From positions 1 to 64,000 of the forward strand of contig NZ_JAPCID010000026.1 of NCBI RefSeq assembly GCF_027587175.1: a DNA stretch of 64,000 nucleotides, in the 5' to 3' direction. Position numbers and translations under genes: made by a program. Of this stretch, positions 42,023-52,444 are shown in pieces (the stretch's first letter is position 1; the number at the start of each line of letters is the position of its first letter). The stretch is from Solirubrobacter deserti (GTDB lineage Bacteria; Actinomycetota; Thermoleophilia; Solirubrobacterales; Solirubrobacteraceae). The notes beneath the pieces are model-generated. The model searched no databases. It was given only the letters and a program-made list of their open reading frames with translations, and was not told where the DNA came from.

Positions 42023-42471
42023 CGGGGACCGAACCCCGCGCCGAGCCGGTAGACCGCGTTGACGAGCGCCCCCGTCAGCTGCTCGCGGCCGGCCTCGTCA
42101 AGGTCGGCGAGCATGGCGTTCTCCATGTGCCCGACGGCCCGGTCGCAGGCGGTCAAGACCTCGCGCCCGCGGTCGCTCAGGGTCACCTCGAGCACCCGCC
42201 CGTGGTTGGCCGCGGGCGAGCGGACGATGTACCCGTCGGCCTCGAGCGAGTTGAGAACTTCGGCCATGGACTGCGGTGTCACGTACGTCCGGCGCGCGAG
42301 CTGGGCGTTCGAGAGCCCGGGCCGGTCGCGCAGGATCGAGAGCGCGGTGTACTTCGGGACGGTGAGGTTGAAGGGGGCGACGAGCGCGCCGATCTCACGC
42401 CGGATCGCACGGTCCAGCCGACCGATGACGTAGCCGATGTGCGGAGTGATCACCTGCGGCTGCGAGGACAC
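42019..42471 (-). CDS. MarR-family transcriptional regulator
   Basis: This 150-aa winged-helix protein reads IGYVIGRLDRAIRREIGALV and has the HTH LSNAQLARRTYVTPQSMAEV followed by LNSLEADGYIVRSP, with wing NHGRVLEVTLSDRGRE. It starts at GTG 42471 or GTG 42453. It is immediately upstream of the Liv-type operon on the same strand, so it probably controls that operon, itself and perhaps the divergent DUF6351 gene. An inverted repeat sits just upstream of its start. The effector is likely an aromatic acid or CoA ester. Confidence 0.85.
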   Translation of the reverse strand: MSSQPQVITPHIGYVIGRLDRAIRREIGALVAPFNLTVPKYTALSILRDRPGLSNAQLARRTYVTPQSMAEVLNSLEADGYIVRSPAANHGRVLEVTLSDRGREVLTACDRAVGHMENAMLADLDEAGREQLTGALVNAVYRLGAGFGPR

Positions 42472-42477
42472 GCGGGC

Positions 42478-42505
42478 GACAGTACTGGACACGAGGAGTA
42501 TTGTC
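42478..42505. promoter_or_regulatory. inverted repeat between MarR and DUF6351 genes
   Basis: GACAGTACT (42478-42486) and AGTATTGTC (42497-42505) pair in eight of nine positions around a 10-base spacer. The location between divergent starts fits a MarR operator that could control both directions. Confidence 0.5.
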
Positions 42506-42550
42506 GAAACGAGTCTCAGGCCACCTGTCATCTGGGGAGAGGAGAGGGCC

Positions 42551-44998
42551 ATGGTCGGTCGCGCGTCGGCGGTCGCCGTGTTGCTGGTCGCAGGGCTGGG
42601 CGCGGGAAGCGCGCACGCGAGCGGGGTGCAGTCGCTCGAAGTGCTGTCCAACCGTGCGGACCTTGTCTCGGGCGGTGACGCGCTCGTCGCCGCGAAGGTC
42701 AGCGGGCCGGTCACGGTCGACCTCAACGGGACCGACGTGACGAGCGCGTTCGTGGCCGGCGACGGCGAGGTACGCGGCCTCGTCAGCGGCTTGCGAGTGG
42801 GCGAGAACGTCCTGACCGTGCGCGACGCCGGCGGTGCCGGCAAACGGCTCACGATCACCAACCACCCGATCGGCGGCCCGATCTTCTCCGGTCCACAGGT
42901 GACGCCCTACGCCTGCAACCCGAACGCGTCCAACCCGCCGCTCGGCGCGGCCACCGACGCCCAGTGCAACGCGCCGACCAAGGTGGAGCTGCTGTACCGC
43001 AACGCCGCGAACCAGTTCGCGCCGTATGACGTCGGGAACCCACCGGCCGACGTGCAGACGACGACCACCGACCGCGGCCTGACCGTCCCGTTCATCGTCC
43101 AGCGCGTCACCGGCACGGTCAACCGCGGCATCTACCAGCTCGCCGTGCTCGTGGACCCGAGCAAGCCGATCGAGCCGTTCGCGGCCGCGCAGCCGTGGAG
43201 CGGGAAGCTGCTCTACACGTTCGGCGGCGCGTGCGGCACCGAGCACCGCCAGCTCGGACCGGAGAACGTGCTCCGGCAGGTGCAGGCGCTCGGCACCGGC
43301 TTCGCGGTCGCGACCTCGAGCCTGAACATCTACGCGCAGAACTGCAACGACGTGGTCTCCGCCGAGGCGGCGATGATGACCAAGGAGATCGCGATCGAGC
43401 GCTTCGGGCCGGTGAAGTACACGCTCGGCACGGGCGGCTCGGCGGCGACGATGCAGCAGCACCTGCTGGCCGAGAACTACCCCGGGCTGCTGAACGGGCT
43501 GATGACGAGCCAGGCCTTCGAGGACCACTGGACGCAGGTGCAGGGCTCGCTCGACTGCCGCGTCCTGATGCACTACTTCTGGCCGACGAGCCCGCTGTCG
43601 CAGCCGGGGCACGCGACCGCGCCGCCCAACGCGCTGTTCCCGACCGCCGCTTCCCGCCAGCCCGTGTGGGGCTCGAACCCCACCAACCCGGACAACCTCT
43701 GCGGGCAGAAGGTGCTCGCGTTCGGCGCCGACCGCACGGAGCTCGTCCCGGGCGCGAACGTCGCGTGCGGCCTGCAGCCCGCCCAGGTCTGGCATCCGGT
43801 GAACAACCCGACGGGCGAGCGCTGCGGCATCGCGGACTACATGCGCGCGGTCTTCGGCGTCACCGTCACGCCGGATGCGCCGAACGGCAAGGGCAAGCTC
43901 GCGATCGACAACGTCGGCGTGCAGTACGGGCTGGTGGCGCTGCAACGCGGGCAGATCACGCCCGAGCAGTTCGTCGACCTCAACGCCAAGGTCGGCGGGA
44001 TCGACATCGACGGCAACTTCGTCGCGGCTCGTTCCGTCGCCGACCCGGACGCGCTGCGGATCGCATACGAGACCGGGCGTGTGAACAGCGCGACCGGCGC
44101 GGCGAACCTGCCGGAGATCGACAACCGGACGGGCGGGCAGATGGACGACACCGGCTTCCATCCGGCATTCCACTCCTTCACCTACCGCGCGCGGCTGGAT
44201 CGCTCCAACGGCCACCACGCCAACCAGGTGATCTGGCTCTCGCGCACGGGTGGGGCCGTGCCGAACCAGTTCGACGCGATGCGGCGCTGGTTGGACACCG
44301 GCGAGAAGCCGACGGAGGGCTGCTTCATGCCCGGCGGCGTGCGCGGCGACCTGAGCTGCAACGGCACGTGGACGCCGTACGGCAACCCGCGGCTCGCGGC
44401 GGGCGTCCCGTACACGCTGGACATCGTCAAGTGCCAGCTCAAGCCACTGGCGCGCGGCGACTACGCCGTGCCCTTCACCGACGAGCAGTGGGCGACGCTG
44501 CAGGCCACCTTCCCGGGCGGCGTCTGCGACTACAGCCAGCCGGGCGTGCGTCAGGGCCCGCCGAAGGCCCGCTGGCTGACGTTCGCCGACGGGCCGGGCG
44601 GCCGCGCGTTGGGCCACGCGCCGAGCGCGGTCGAGTTCGTTCCCGCGACGGTCGGCGGCACGGTGCCGGCGACGCTCGCACTCTCGATCGCGCCGGCCGC
44701 GTTCCCGCCGTTCGCTCCGGGCGTCGACCGCGACTACGAGGTCACGACCACCGCGACGGTCACGAGCACGGCTCAGAACGCGACGCTCTCGCACTCCGAA
44801 CCCGGGCACATGACCAACGGCGCGTTCACGCTGGCCGAGCCGCTGCGGATCGAGCTCGGCCGGACGACCTGGTCGGGGCCGACCTCCAGTGAGGCGGTGC
44901 CGGTCACGTTCAAGCAGTTGATCAAGTCCACCGACCCGCTGCGCACGGGTAGCTACTCGAGGACTGTGACCTTCACCTTGTCGACGACTTCGCCGTAG
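42551..44998 (+). CDS. secreted DUF6351-family protein with shared C-terminal domain
   Basis: This 815-aa protein has a signal peptide at residues 1-24 (VAVLLVAGLGAGSAHA). The body matches DUF6351, a secreted alpha/beta-hydrolase-like family: PIGGPIFSGPQVTPYACNPN, KLLYTFGGACGTEHRQ, and a nucleophile-elbow-like GTGGSAATMQQH. Residues about 705-815 form an extra beta domain (PGHMTNGAFTLAEPLRIELG, VTFKQLIKSTDPLRTGSYSR). That domain is closely shared with the peptidase gene at 62274-64000. A good ribosome-binding site (GGAGAGG) precedes ATG 42551. Substrate is unknown; a secreted esterase-like role is inferred. Confidence 0.8.
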   Translation: MVGRASAVAVLLVAGLGAGSAHASGVQSLEVLSNRADLVSGGDALVAAKVSGPVTVDLNGTDVTSAFVAGDGEVRGLVSGLRVGENVLTVRDAGGAGKRLTITNHPIGGPIFSGPQVTPYACNPNASNPPLGAATDAQCNAPTKVELLYRNAANQFAPYDVGNPPADVQTTTTDRGLTVPFIVQRVTGTVNRGIYQLAVLVDPSKPIEPFAAAQPWSGKLLYTFGGACGTEHRQLGPENVLRQVQALGTGFAVATSSLNIYAQNCNDVVSAEAAMMTKEIAIERFGPVKYTLGTGGSAATMQQHLLAENYPGLLNGLMTSQAFEDHWTQVQGSLDCRVLMHYFWPTSPLSQPGHATAPPNALFPTAASRQPVWGSNPTNPDNLCGQKVLAFGADRTELVPGANVACGLQPAQVWHPVNNPTGERCGIADYMRAVFGVTVTPDAPNGKGKLAIDNVGVQYGLVALQRGQITPEQFVDLNAKVGGIDIDGNFVAARSVADPDALRIAYETGRVNSATGAANLPEIDNRTGGQMDDTGFHPAFHSFTYRARLDRSNGHHANQVIWLSRTGGAVPNQFDAMRRWLDTGEKPTEGCFMPGGVRGDLSCNGTWTPYGNPRLAAGVPYTLDIVKCQLKPLARGDYAVPFTDEQWATLQATFPGGVCDYSQPGVRQGPPKARWLTFADGPGGRALGHAPSAVEFVPATVGGTVPATLALSIAPAAFPPFAPGVDRDYEVTTTATVTSTAQNATLSHSEPGHMTNGAFTLAEPLRIELGRTTWSGPTSSEAVPVTFKQLIKSTDPLRTGSYSRTVTFTLSTTSP

Positions 44999-45008
44999 GC
45001 ACGCTATG

Positions 45009-45042
45009 GTTCGCACTGCGAACTAGCGTTCACTATGCGAAC
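45009..45042. promoter_or_regulatory. twin palindromic operators of the pca operon
   Basis: GTTCGCACTGCGAAC (45009-45023) is a perfect palindrome. GTTCACTATGCGAAC (45028-45042) is a near-copy 19 bp downstream that contains the ATG of the first gene (45035). IclR/PcaR-type regulators bind such pairs, and the operon encodes one as its last regulator gene. Confidence 0.7.
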
Positions 45043-45829
45043 ACACGCCGAGATCTCATCCTTGACCGACGCCGTCGCGGACCTGGTGCGCGACGGCGAC
45101 ACGGTCGCCCTCGAGGGCTTCACCCACCTGATCCCCGTCGCCGCGGGGCAGGAGCTCATCCGCCAGCGCAAGCGCGACCTCACGCTCGTGCGGATGACGC
45201 CGGACATCGTCTACGACCAGCTGATCGGCGCCGGCTGCGCGCGCAAGCTGATCTTCTCCTGGGGCGGCAACCCCGGGGTGGGGTCGCTGCACCGGTTCCG
45301 GGCGGCCGTGCAGGCGGGCGAGCTGGAAATCGAGGAGCACTCGCACGCCGGCATGGCCAACCGCTATGCGGCGGCCGCCTCCGGCCTCCCGTTCGCCGTC
45401 CTGCGCGGCTACAACGGCACGTCGCTGCCAGACCACACGGACACGATCAAGCCGATCACGTGCCCATTCACCGGCGAGCAGCTGACGGCCGTCCCGGCTC
45501 TGGACCTCGACGTCGGGATCATCCACGCGCAGCGCGCCGACCGGCAGGGCAACGTCCAGCTGTGGGGCCAGACCGGCGTGCAGAAGGAGACCGTGTTGGG
45601 CGCCAGGCGCAGCATCGTCACCGTCGAGGAGATCGTCGACGAGCTCGACGACAAGCCGTACTCGGTCGTGCTGCCGCGTTGGGTGGTCACGCGCGTGTGC
45701 GAGGTGCCGGGCGGCGCGAAGCCCTCCTACGCGCAGGACTACTACGACCGCGACAACGACGCGTACAAGGCGTGGGACGCGACCTCGCGCGACGAGGCCG
45801 AGTTCGACAAGTGGCTGGAGGCGTTGTGA
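45035..45829 (+). CDS. pcaI: 3-oxoadipate CoA-transferase subunit A
   Basis: This 264-aa protein is the alpha subunit of a type I CoA-transferase that moves CoA from succinyl-CoA to 3-oxoadipate. Features are GDTVALEGFTHLIPVAAGQE, FSWGGNPGVGSLHRF and DVGIIHAQRADRQGNVQLWG. It is the first gene of an operon in which every junction overlaps. ATG 45035 lies inside an operator palindrome, so regulator binding would block initiation directly. Glutaconate CoA-transferase is related, but the pca context decides. Confidence 0.88.
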   Translation: MRTHAEISSLTDAVADLVRDGDTVALEGFTHLIPVAAGQELIRQRKRDLTLVRMTPDIVYDQLIGAGCARKLIFSWGGNPGVGSLHRFRAAVQAGELEIEEHSHAGMANRYAAAASGLPFAVLRGYNGTSLPDHTDTIKPITCPFTGEQLTAVPALDLDVGIIHAQRADRQGNVQLWGQTGVQKETVLGARRSIVTVEEIVDELDDKPYSVVLPRWVVTRVCEVPGGAKPSYAQDYYDRDNDAYKAWDATSRDEAEFDKWLEAL

Positions 45830-46568
45830 GCTCCTACGAGTCCGACGAGATGATGAGCGTCGAGGCCGCGCGCCAGCTGCGCGAGGTGACCGCGTGCTTC
45901 GTGGGCATCGGCCTGCCCAGCACGGGCGCGAACCTCGCCCGCCGCACGGTCAACCCGGACCTCGTGCTCGTGTACGAGGCGGGCGCGATCGGGGCCAAGC
46001 CGCCGCGGCTGCCGCTGTCGATCGGCGACGGCATGCTCGGCGAGACCGCCGACTACATCGCCTCCGTGCCCGAGATCTTCAACTACTGGGTGCAGCCCGG
46101 CCGGATCGAGGTCGGCTTCCTCGGCGCGGCCCAGCTGGACCGGTTCGCGAACATCAACACGACCGTCGTCGGTGACTACGCGAACCCGAAGGTGCGGCTG
46201 CCGGGCGCCGGCGGCGCGCCCGAGATCGCCGCGTCGTGCGGCGAGGTGATCGTGATCGTGCGCCAGTCGCCGCGCGCGTTCGTGGAGCGGGTGGACTTCA
46301 TCACGTCGGTCGGCCACGGCGACGGCCCCGGCGCCCGTGAGCGCCTCGGGCTGCGTGGGAAGGGTCCGACGAAGGTCATCACGGACCTCGGCATCCTCGA
46401 GCCCGACCCCGAGTCGCGCGAGCTGGTGCTCACCCACGTCCACCCGGGTGTCTCGGCGGAGCAGGCGCAGGAGGCGACGGGCTGGGACCTCAAGCTCGCC
46501 GACGAGTTGAAGACGACCGAACCGCCCACGCAAGAGGAGCTGAAGGCGTTGAGAGAGTTGGTGGCCGC

Positions 46569-46572
<4 letters not shown>
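45826..46572 (+). CDS. pcaJ: 3-oxoadipate CoA-transferase subunit B
   Basis: This 248-aa beta subunit partners with PcaI. It has CFVGIGLPSTGANLARRTVN, the catalytic-Glu region LVLVYEAGAIGAKPPRLPLS, and VVGDYANPKVRLPGAGGAPE. GTG 45826 overlaps the PcaI stop (GTGA). The end overlaps pcaF (ATGA). Confidence 0.88.
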
Positions 46573-47728
<1,156 letters not shown>

Positions 47729-47732
<4 letters not shown>

Positions 47733-48430
47733 CGCGATTCCGCGACGACGCAGAGGTCCATCCGCCGATGGACTACGCCGGGTACAAGTCGACCGCGCTC
47801 CGGCACCCCAAGGAACCACTGATCATCCTCCCGCACCGGCTCACCGAGGTCACGGCGCCCGTCTTCGGCGAGGACCGGCTGCGCGAGTACGACAACGACC
47901 TCACGCGCGGCCCGCAGGGCGAGGCGATCGGCCAGCGGATCATCGTCCACGGCCACGTCAAGGAGGACGACGGGCGCCCGGTCCCCAACACGCTCGTCGA
48001 GATCTGGCAGGCCAACGCCGGTGGGCGCTACCGCCACGCCGTCGACCAGTGGCCGTCGCCGCTGGACCCGAACTTCACCGGCGCGGGCCGGACGATCACG
48101 GACGACAAGGGCTACTTCCGCTTCCTGACGATCCGCCCGGGCGCGTACCCGTGGCGCAACCACCCGAACGCGTGGCGCCCGGCGCACATCCACTTCAGCC
48201 TGTTCGGGCGCGCGTTCACGCAGCGGCTCGTGACGCAGATGTACTTCCCGGACGACCCGCTGTTCTTCCAGGACCCGATGTACAACTCCGTCCGTGACGA
48301 GCGGGCGGCCAAGCGCATGGTGAGCGCGTTCGACTACGAGTCCACCGAGGATCACTGGGCGCTCGCCTACCGCTGGGACATCGTCCTGCGCGGCGAGGAG
48401 GCCACGCCGACCGAGGAGCCGCACGCGTGA
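47729..48430 (+). CDS. pcaH: protocatechuate 3,4-dioxygenase beta subunit
   Basis: This 233-aa iron-binding subunit of the intradiol dioxygenase opens protocatechuate to 3-carboxy-cis,cis-muconate. Fe(III) ligands are the Tyr in GGRYRHAVDQW, the Tyr in RPGAYPWRNHPNAWRPAHIH and the two His of AHIHFS. The N-terminal region (YKSTALRHPKEPLIILPHRL) is typical of PcaH. ATG 47729 overlaps the pcaF stop. Confidence 0.95.
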
Positions 48431-48930
48431 GCACCACGCCCTCCCAGACCGTGGGTCCGTACCTCGCGATCGGGCTGCCGTGGCCGGACGGCCCGGACGT
48501 CGTGCCGCCCGACACGCCCGGCCGCATCCGCATCCACGGCCGCGTGTTCGACGGCGCCGGCGATCCGATCGGCGACGCGATGATCGAGACCTGGCAGGCC
48601 GACCCCGACGGGAAGTTCGGCCCCGGGTTCCGCGGCTTCGGCCGCTGCCCGACCGACGCCGAGGGCGCGTGGGAGATCTTCACGCTCAAGCCCGGTCGCG
48701 TCGACGGCGAGCAGGCGCCACACATCGACGTCAGCGTGTTCGCGCGCGGGATGCTCAACCGCACCGTCACGCGGATCTACTTCGCCGACGAGGACAACGC
48801 GGGCGACCCGGTGCTGGAGAGTGTCCCCGAGGCGCGGCGCGCGACGCTGATCGCGCAGCCCGCCGACGACGGCTACGAGTTCGACGTCCACGTCCAGGGT
48901 GAGCGTGAGACCGTCTTCTTCAAGGTCTGA
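48427..48930 (+). CDS. pcaG: protocatechuate 3,4-dioxygenase alpha subunit
   Basis: This 167-aa subunit starts STTPSQTVGPYLAIGLPW. It has RIRIHGRVFDGAGDPIGDAM, IETWQADPDGKFG and HIDVSVFARGMLNRTVTRIY. It lacks the iron ligands, as alpha subunits do, and pairs with PcaH. GTG 48427 overlaps the pcaH stop. Its 3' end overlaps the pcaB start by 32 bp. Confidence 0.93.
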   Translation: MSTTPSQTVGPYLAIGLPWPDGPDVVPPDTPGRIRIHGRVFDGAGDPIGDAMIETWQADPDGKFGPGFRGFGRCPTDAEGAWEIFTLKPGRVDGEQAPHIDVSVFARGMLNRTVTRIYFADEDNAGDPVLESVPEARRATLIAQPADDGYEFDVHVQGERETVFFKV

Positions 48931-49990
48931 GGACGTCTTCGCGGGCGTGCTCGCGCGCGGCGGCGCAGCCGAGCAGGTCTCGGGCCGCGCCTGGCTGCGC
49001 GCGTTGCTCGACTTCGAGGCCGCGCTGGCGCGCGCGCAGGCGGGCGCTGGGCTCATCAGCGCCGAGGACGCGCTCGCGATCGAGGCCGCGTGCGACCCGG
49101 ACCTCTACGACCCGGCCGAGATCGGCGCGGGCGCGGCGACGATCGGCAACCCCGCGGGCGCGGTCGTGCAGGTGCTGAAGGCCGCTGTGCCCGACGCGCC
49201 CGTGCACCAGGACGCGACGAGCCAGGACGCCGTCGACACCGCCGCGATGCTGGTGGCCAAGCGCGCGCTCGTCCCGCTCCTGCACGACCTGCGCGGCGCC
49301 GCCGACGCGGCCGCCGCGCTCGCCGAAGCGCACCGCGACACGCCGATCATCGGCCGCACGCTGCTCCAGCAGGCGCGGCCGACCACGTTCGGCCTCAAGG
49401 CCGCGGGCTGGATGGTCGCGCTCGACGAGGCCGCCGACCAACTGCACAGCGTCCGGCTCGCCTACCAGCTGGGTGGCCCGGCCGGCACGCTCGACCCGCC
49501 GTACACCCTGGATCTGGGGCTCGATCGGCCGCTGCTGCCCTGGCACACGCTGCGGGGCCGGGTCGGCGAGCTCGCCGGGGCGCTCGGCGTCGCGGCCGGC
49601 GCCGTCGGCAAGGCGGCGCTCGACGTCGTCCTGCTCAGCCAGTCCGAGGTGGCCGAGGTGCGGGAGGCCGCGGGCGGCGGCTCCACCTCGATGCCGCACA
49701 AGCACAACCCCGTCGCGGCCGTGTCCGCGCTCGGCTGCGCCAAGCAGGCGCCCGGGCTCGTCGCGACGCTGCTCGCGGCGATGGTGCAGGAGCACGAGCG
49801 CGCCGCGGGCGCCTGGCACTCGGAGTGGCGCCCGCTCACCGAGCTGCTGACCGTGACCGGCTCGGCGGCGAGCTGGCTGCGCACGTCGCTGGAAACGCTC
49901 GAGGTCGACGCGGACGCGATGTCCGCCCGGGCCGAAGGCGACACCGGCGCCGCCGCGACCCTCGTCCAACGCGCACTGGAGCACCGATGA
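48899..49990 (+). CDS. pcaB: 3-carboxy-cis,cis-muconate cycloisomerase
   Basis: This 363-aa protein of the fumarase/argininosuccinate-lyase superfamily lactonises 3-carboxymuconate. Conserved regions are VHQDATSQDAVDTAAMLVAK, IIGRTLLQQARPTTFGLKAA and the signature GGGSTSMPHKHNP. It is shorter than many homologues (about 450 aa), lacking part of the C-terminal domain, as seen in several actinobacterial PcaB proteins. The start GTG 48899 lies within pcaG. Confidence 0.9.
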   Translation: MSVRPSSSRSEDVFAGVLARGGAAEQVSGRAWLRALLDFEAALARAQAGAGLISAEDALAIEAACDPDLYDPAEIGAGAATIGNPAGAVVQVLKAAVPDAPVHQDATSQDAVDTAAMLVAKRALVPLLHDLRGAADAAAALAEAHRDTPIIGRTLLQQARPTTFGLKAAGWMVALDEAADQLHSVRLAYQLGGPAGTLDPPYTLDLGLDRPLLPWHTLRGRVGELAGALGVAAGAVGKAALDVVLLSQSEVAEVREAAGGGSTSMPHKHNPVAAVSALGCAKQAPGLVATLLAAMVQEHERAAGAWHSEWRPLTELLTVTGSAASWLRTSLETLEVDADAMSARAEGDTGAAATLVQRALEHR

Positions 49991-50739
49991 TCCCGTACCA
50001 CCGCGTCACCGGGCCCGAGGACGCGCCCGTGCTCGTCCTCTCCAACTCGCTCGGCGCCACGCTGAAGATGTGGGACCCGCAGGCCAGGGCGCTGGCCCGC
50101 AAGTTCCGGCTCGTCCGCTACGACACGCGCGGGCACGGCCGCAGCGACACGCCGCCCGGGCCCTACTCGATCGACGACGCGGGCCGCGACGTGCTCGACC
50201 TGCTCGACCATCTGCAGGTCGAGCGGGCGCACTTCGCGGGCCTCTCGCTGGGCGGGATGACCGGGATCTGGCTCGGCATCAACGCGCCCGAGCGCGTCGA
50301 CCGGCTCGTCCTGCTGTGCACCTCGCCCAAGATGGGCCCGGCCGACCTGTGGATCGACCGCGCCAAGACCGTGCGGGAGAACGGCACGGAGGCGATCGTC
50401 GACGGCACCTTCGAGCGCTGGTTCACCGCGGACTATCGCGCCGGGCACGACCTGACGCCGTGGCGGGAGATGTTCGTCGGCGTCGACGACGAGGGCTACG
50501 CCAGCTGCTGCGGGATCATCGAGAAGATGGACCAGACGGACGGGCTGCCGCACGTCAAGGCGCCGACGCTGGTCATCGCGGGCGCGCAGGACCCCGCCAC
50601 CCCGCCGGACGACCACGGCGCCGTGATCGCGGGCGCGATCCCGCACGCGCGCCTGGAGGTCGTCGACCCCGGCGCGCACCTGCTCAACGTCGAGCGCCCC
50701 GACGTCGTCACCGACCTGATCCGGGAGCACCTGAGCTGA
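49987..50739 (+). CDS. pcaD: 3-oxoadipate enol-lactonase
   Basis: This 250-aa alpha/beta hydrolase turns 3-oxoadipate enol-lactone into 3-oxoadipate. It has VLSNSLGATLKMWDPQARAL, YDTRGHGRSDTPPGPYSIDD, nucleophile Ser in FAGLSLGGMTGIWLG, Asp in IAGAQDPATPP and His in PGAHLLNVERPD. ATG 49987 overlaps the pcaB stop (ATGA), and its stop overlaps pcaC (TGATG). PcaD and PcaC are separate genes here, not a fused PcaL. Confidence 0.93.
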   Translation: MIPYHRVTGPEDAPVLVLSNSLGATLKMWDPQARALARKFRLVRYDTRGHGRSDTPPGPYSIDDAGRDVLDLLDHLQVERAHFAGLSLGGMTGIWLGINAPERVDRLVLLCTSPKMGPADLWIDRAKTVRENGTEAIVDGTFERWFTADYRAGHDLTPWREMFVGVDDEGYASCCGIIEKMDQTDGLPHVKAPTLVIAGAQDPATPPDDHGAVIAGAIPHARLEVVDPGAHLLNVERPDVVTDLIREHLS

Positions 50740-51107
50740 TGGACGATCCCCGCTACGAAGCCGGCATGAAGGTCCGCCGCGAGGTGCTCGGCGACGAGCA
50801 CGTCGACCGCGCGACCGACAACGCCACGGACTTCACCCGCCCGTTCCAGGAGTACATCACCCGCTCGGCGTGGGGCGAGGCGTGGACGCGCCCCGGCCTG
50901 GACCGCAGGACCCGCTCGTGCATCACGCTCGCGATCCTGACCGCGCTGCGCGCCGAGAACGAGCTCCCGATGCACGTGCGCGCCGCCAAGCGCAACGGGC
51001 TCACCGACGAGGAGATCCTCGAGGTGCTCATCCACACCGCGGTCTACGCCGGCGTCCCCGCCGCGAACTCCGCGGTCGCGATCGCCAACCAGACCCTCAA
51101 CGAGTGA
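50739..51107 (+). CDS. pcaC: 4-carboxymuconolactone decarboxylase
   Basis: This 122-aa AhpD-like helical protein reads YEAGMKVRREVLGDEHVDRA, FQEYITRSAWGEAWTRPGLD, RRTRSCITLAILTALRAENE and then LPMHVRAAKRNGLTDEEILE. It is of standard family length. It removes CO2 from 4-carboxymuconolactone to give the enol-lactone that PcaD uses. Start and stop overlap neighbouring genes. Confidence 0.95.
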   Translation: MDDPRYEAGMKVRREVLGDEHVDRATDNATDFTRPFQEYITRSAWGEAWTRPGLDRRTRSCITLAILTALRAENELPMHVRAAKRNGLTDEEILEVLIHTAVYAGVPAANSAVAIANQTLNE

Positions 51108-51886
51108 GTGACTTCGTCCAGTCGCTCGAGCGCGGGCTCGCCGTCATCAAGGCCTTCACCGCCGAGGAACCGGAGCTGACGCTCGCCGACGTCGCCCGCC
51201 GCACCGAGCTCACGCGCGCGGCGGCGCGGCGCTTCCTGCTCACGCTCCAACAGCTCGGCTACGTGCGCTCCGACGGCAAGCGGTTCGCGCTCACGCCGCG
51301 CGTGCTCGAGCTCGGCTACGCGTACCTGTCCAGCCTCACGCTGCCCGAGATCGCCGAACCGCACCTGGAGCGGCTCGCGGCCGAGGTGCGCGAGTCCTCC
51401 AGCGTCTCGGTCCTCGACGGCGACGAGATCGTCTACGTCGGCCGCGTCCCGACGAGCCGCATCATGCGCGTGGCGATCAACGTCGGCACGCGCTTCCCCG
51501 CCCACGCGACCTCGATGGGCCGCGTGCTGCTCGCCGCGCTCCCGGACGCCGATCTGGAGGCCTACCTCGCGCGCGCGGACCTGCGCGCGCTCACGCCCCG
51601 GACGCTCACCGACCCGGAGGCGCTCACCGCGGAGCTGGCCACGATCCGCGCCCAGGGCTGGGCGCTCGTCGACCAGGAGCTCGAGGAGGGCCTGCGCTCG
51701 GTCGCCGCGCCCGTGCGCGGACGCGACGGTGCCGTCGTGGCCGCCGTCAACGTGTCCGCGCACGCCAGCCGCGCCTCCCGCGAAGCGGTCCAGACCACGC
51801 TGCTGCCGCCACTGCTGGCCACCGCGCAGCGCATCGAGGCCGACCTGCGCGACGTCGGGACGCCCCAGGCCCGCGCCTATCATTGA
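51104..51886 (+). CDS. pcaR: IclR-family regulator of the pca operon
   Basis: In this 260-aa protein the N-terminal winged HTH spans residues about 1-65 (FVQSLERGLAVIKAFTAEEP, TLADVARRTELTRAAARRFL). The effector domain has EIAEPHLERLAAEVRESSSV, TSMGRVLLAALPDADLEAYL and GWALVDQELEEGLRSVAAPV. It belongs to the PcaR/PobR/CatR-like IclR group, usually an activator or dual regulator that senses protocatechuate or 3-oxoadipate. GTG 51104 overlaps the pcaC stop, so it is made with the enzymes and probably binds the palindromes at 45009-45042. Confidence 0.88.
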   Translation: MSDFVQSLERGLAVIKAFTAEEPELTLADVARRTELTRAAARRFLLTLQQLGYVRSDGKRFALTPRVLELGYAYLSSLTLPEIAEPHLERLAAEVRESSSVSVLDGDEIVYVGRVPTSRIMRVAINVGTRFPAHATSMGRVLLAALPDADLEAYLARADLRALTPRTLTDPEALTAELATIRAQGWALVDQELEEGLRSVAAPVRGRDGAVVAAVNVSAHASRASREAVQTTLLPPLLATAQRIEADLRDVGTPQARAYH

Positions 51887-51891
51887 GCGCG

Positions 51892-52335
51892 ATGGCAGAG
51901 TGGTCCGAGCAGGCTCTGGAGAAGCTGTCCGGAGCCGGATACCGACGCGGGGGCGCCCGCGAGGCCGTCATCGAGCTGTTGAGCGAGCAGCCCTGCGCGC
52001 TCTCGGCGCTGGACATCGAGGATCGCCTGCGCACGGGTGACGGCCGGCGCGTCGGGCGCGCGTCGATCTACCGCGTCGTCGACGAGCTGGTGAACCTGAA
52101 CCTGCTCACCCGTGTGGACGTCGGCGACGGCGTCGCGCGCTACGAGCCGCAGCGGGGGGACGCGGCCCACGAGCACCATCACCACCTCGTGTGCGACGGC
52201 TGCGGACGCCTGGAGCCGTTCCAGGACGCCGCGCTCGAGCACGCCATCCACGCACTGGCCGCCCGTGTGTCGTTCGACGTCTCCGATCACGACGTCACGC
52301 TGCACGGCTGCTGTCAGAGCTGCCGCACCGTGTAG
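51892..52335 (+). CDS. Fur-family metal-dependent regulator
   Basis: This 147-aa protein has an N-terminal winged helix (SEQALEKLSGAGYRRGGARE, ALDIEDRLRTGDGRRVGRAS, IYRVVDELVNLNLLTRVDVG). The metal region has EHHHHLVCDGCGRLEPFQD and a second Cys pair, HGCCQSCRTV. Two CxxC pairs make a structural zinc site. It resembles Zur/Fur proteins; which metal it senses cannot be told. ATG 51892 begins six bases after the pcaR stop. Confidence 0.85.
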   Translation: MAEWSEQALEKLSGAGYRRGGAREAVIELLSEQPCALSALDIEDRLRTGDGRRVGRASIYRVVDELVNLNLLTRVDVGDGVARYEPQRGDAAHEHHHHLVCDGCGRLEPFQDAALEHAIHALAARVSFDVSDHDVTLHGCCQSCRTV

Positions 52336-52392
52336 CGACCTCAACACTTCTGTGATTGTCATCCAGCGCCCCCCGCGCTGCAATTGAGGCAA

Positions 52393-52412
52393 ACCCCGGT
52401 GAGGGCCGGGGT
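52393..52412 (+). terminator. terminator-like hairpin before the peptidase gene
   Basis: ACCCCGG (52393-52399) pairs with CCGGGGT (52406-52412), followed by GTTCGTTGCTCTT. It lies 57 bases after the Fur gene and ends about 30 bases before the next start. It would separate the pca/fur block from the peptidase gene. Confidence 0.5.
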
Positions 52413-52444
52413 GTTCGTTGCTCTTACAGGGGGGTTGCACCACA

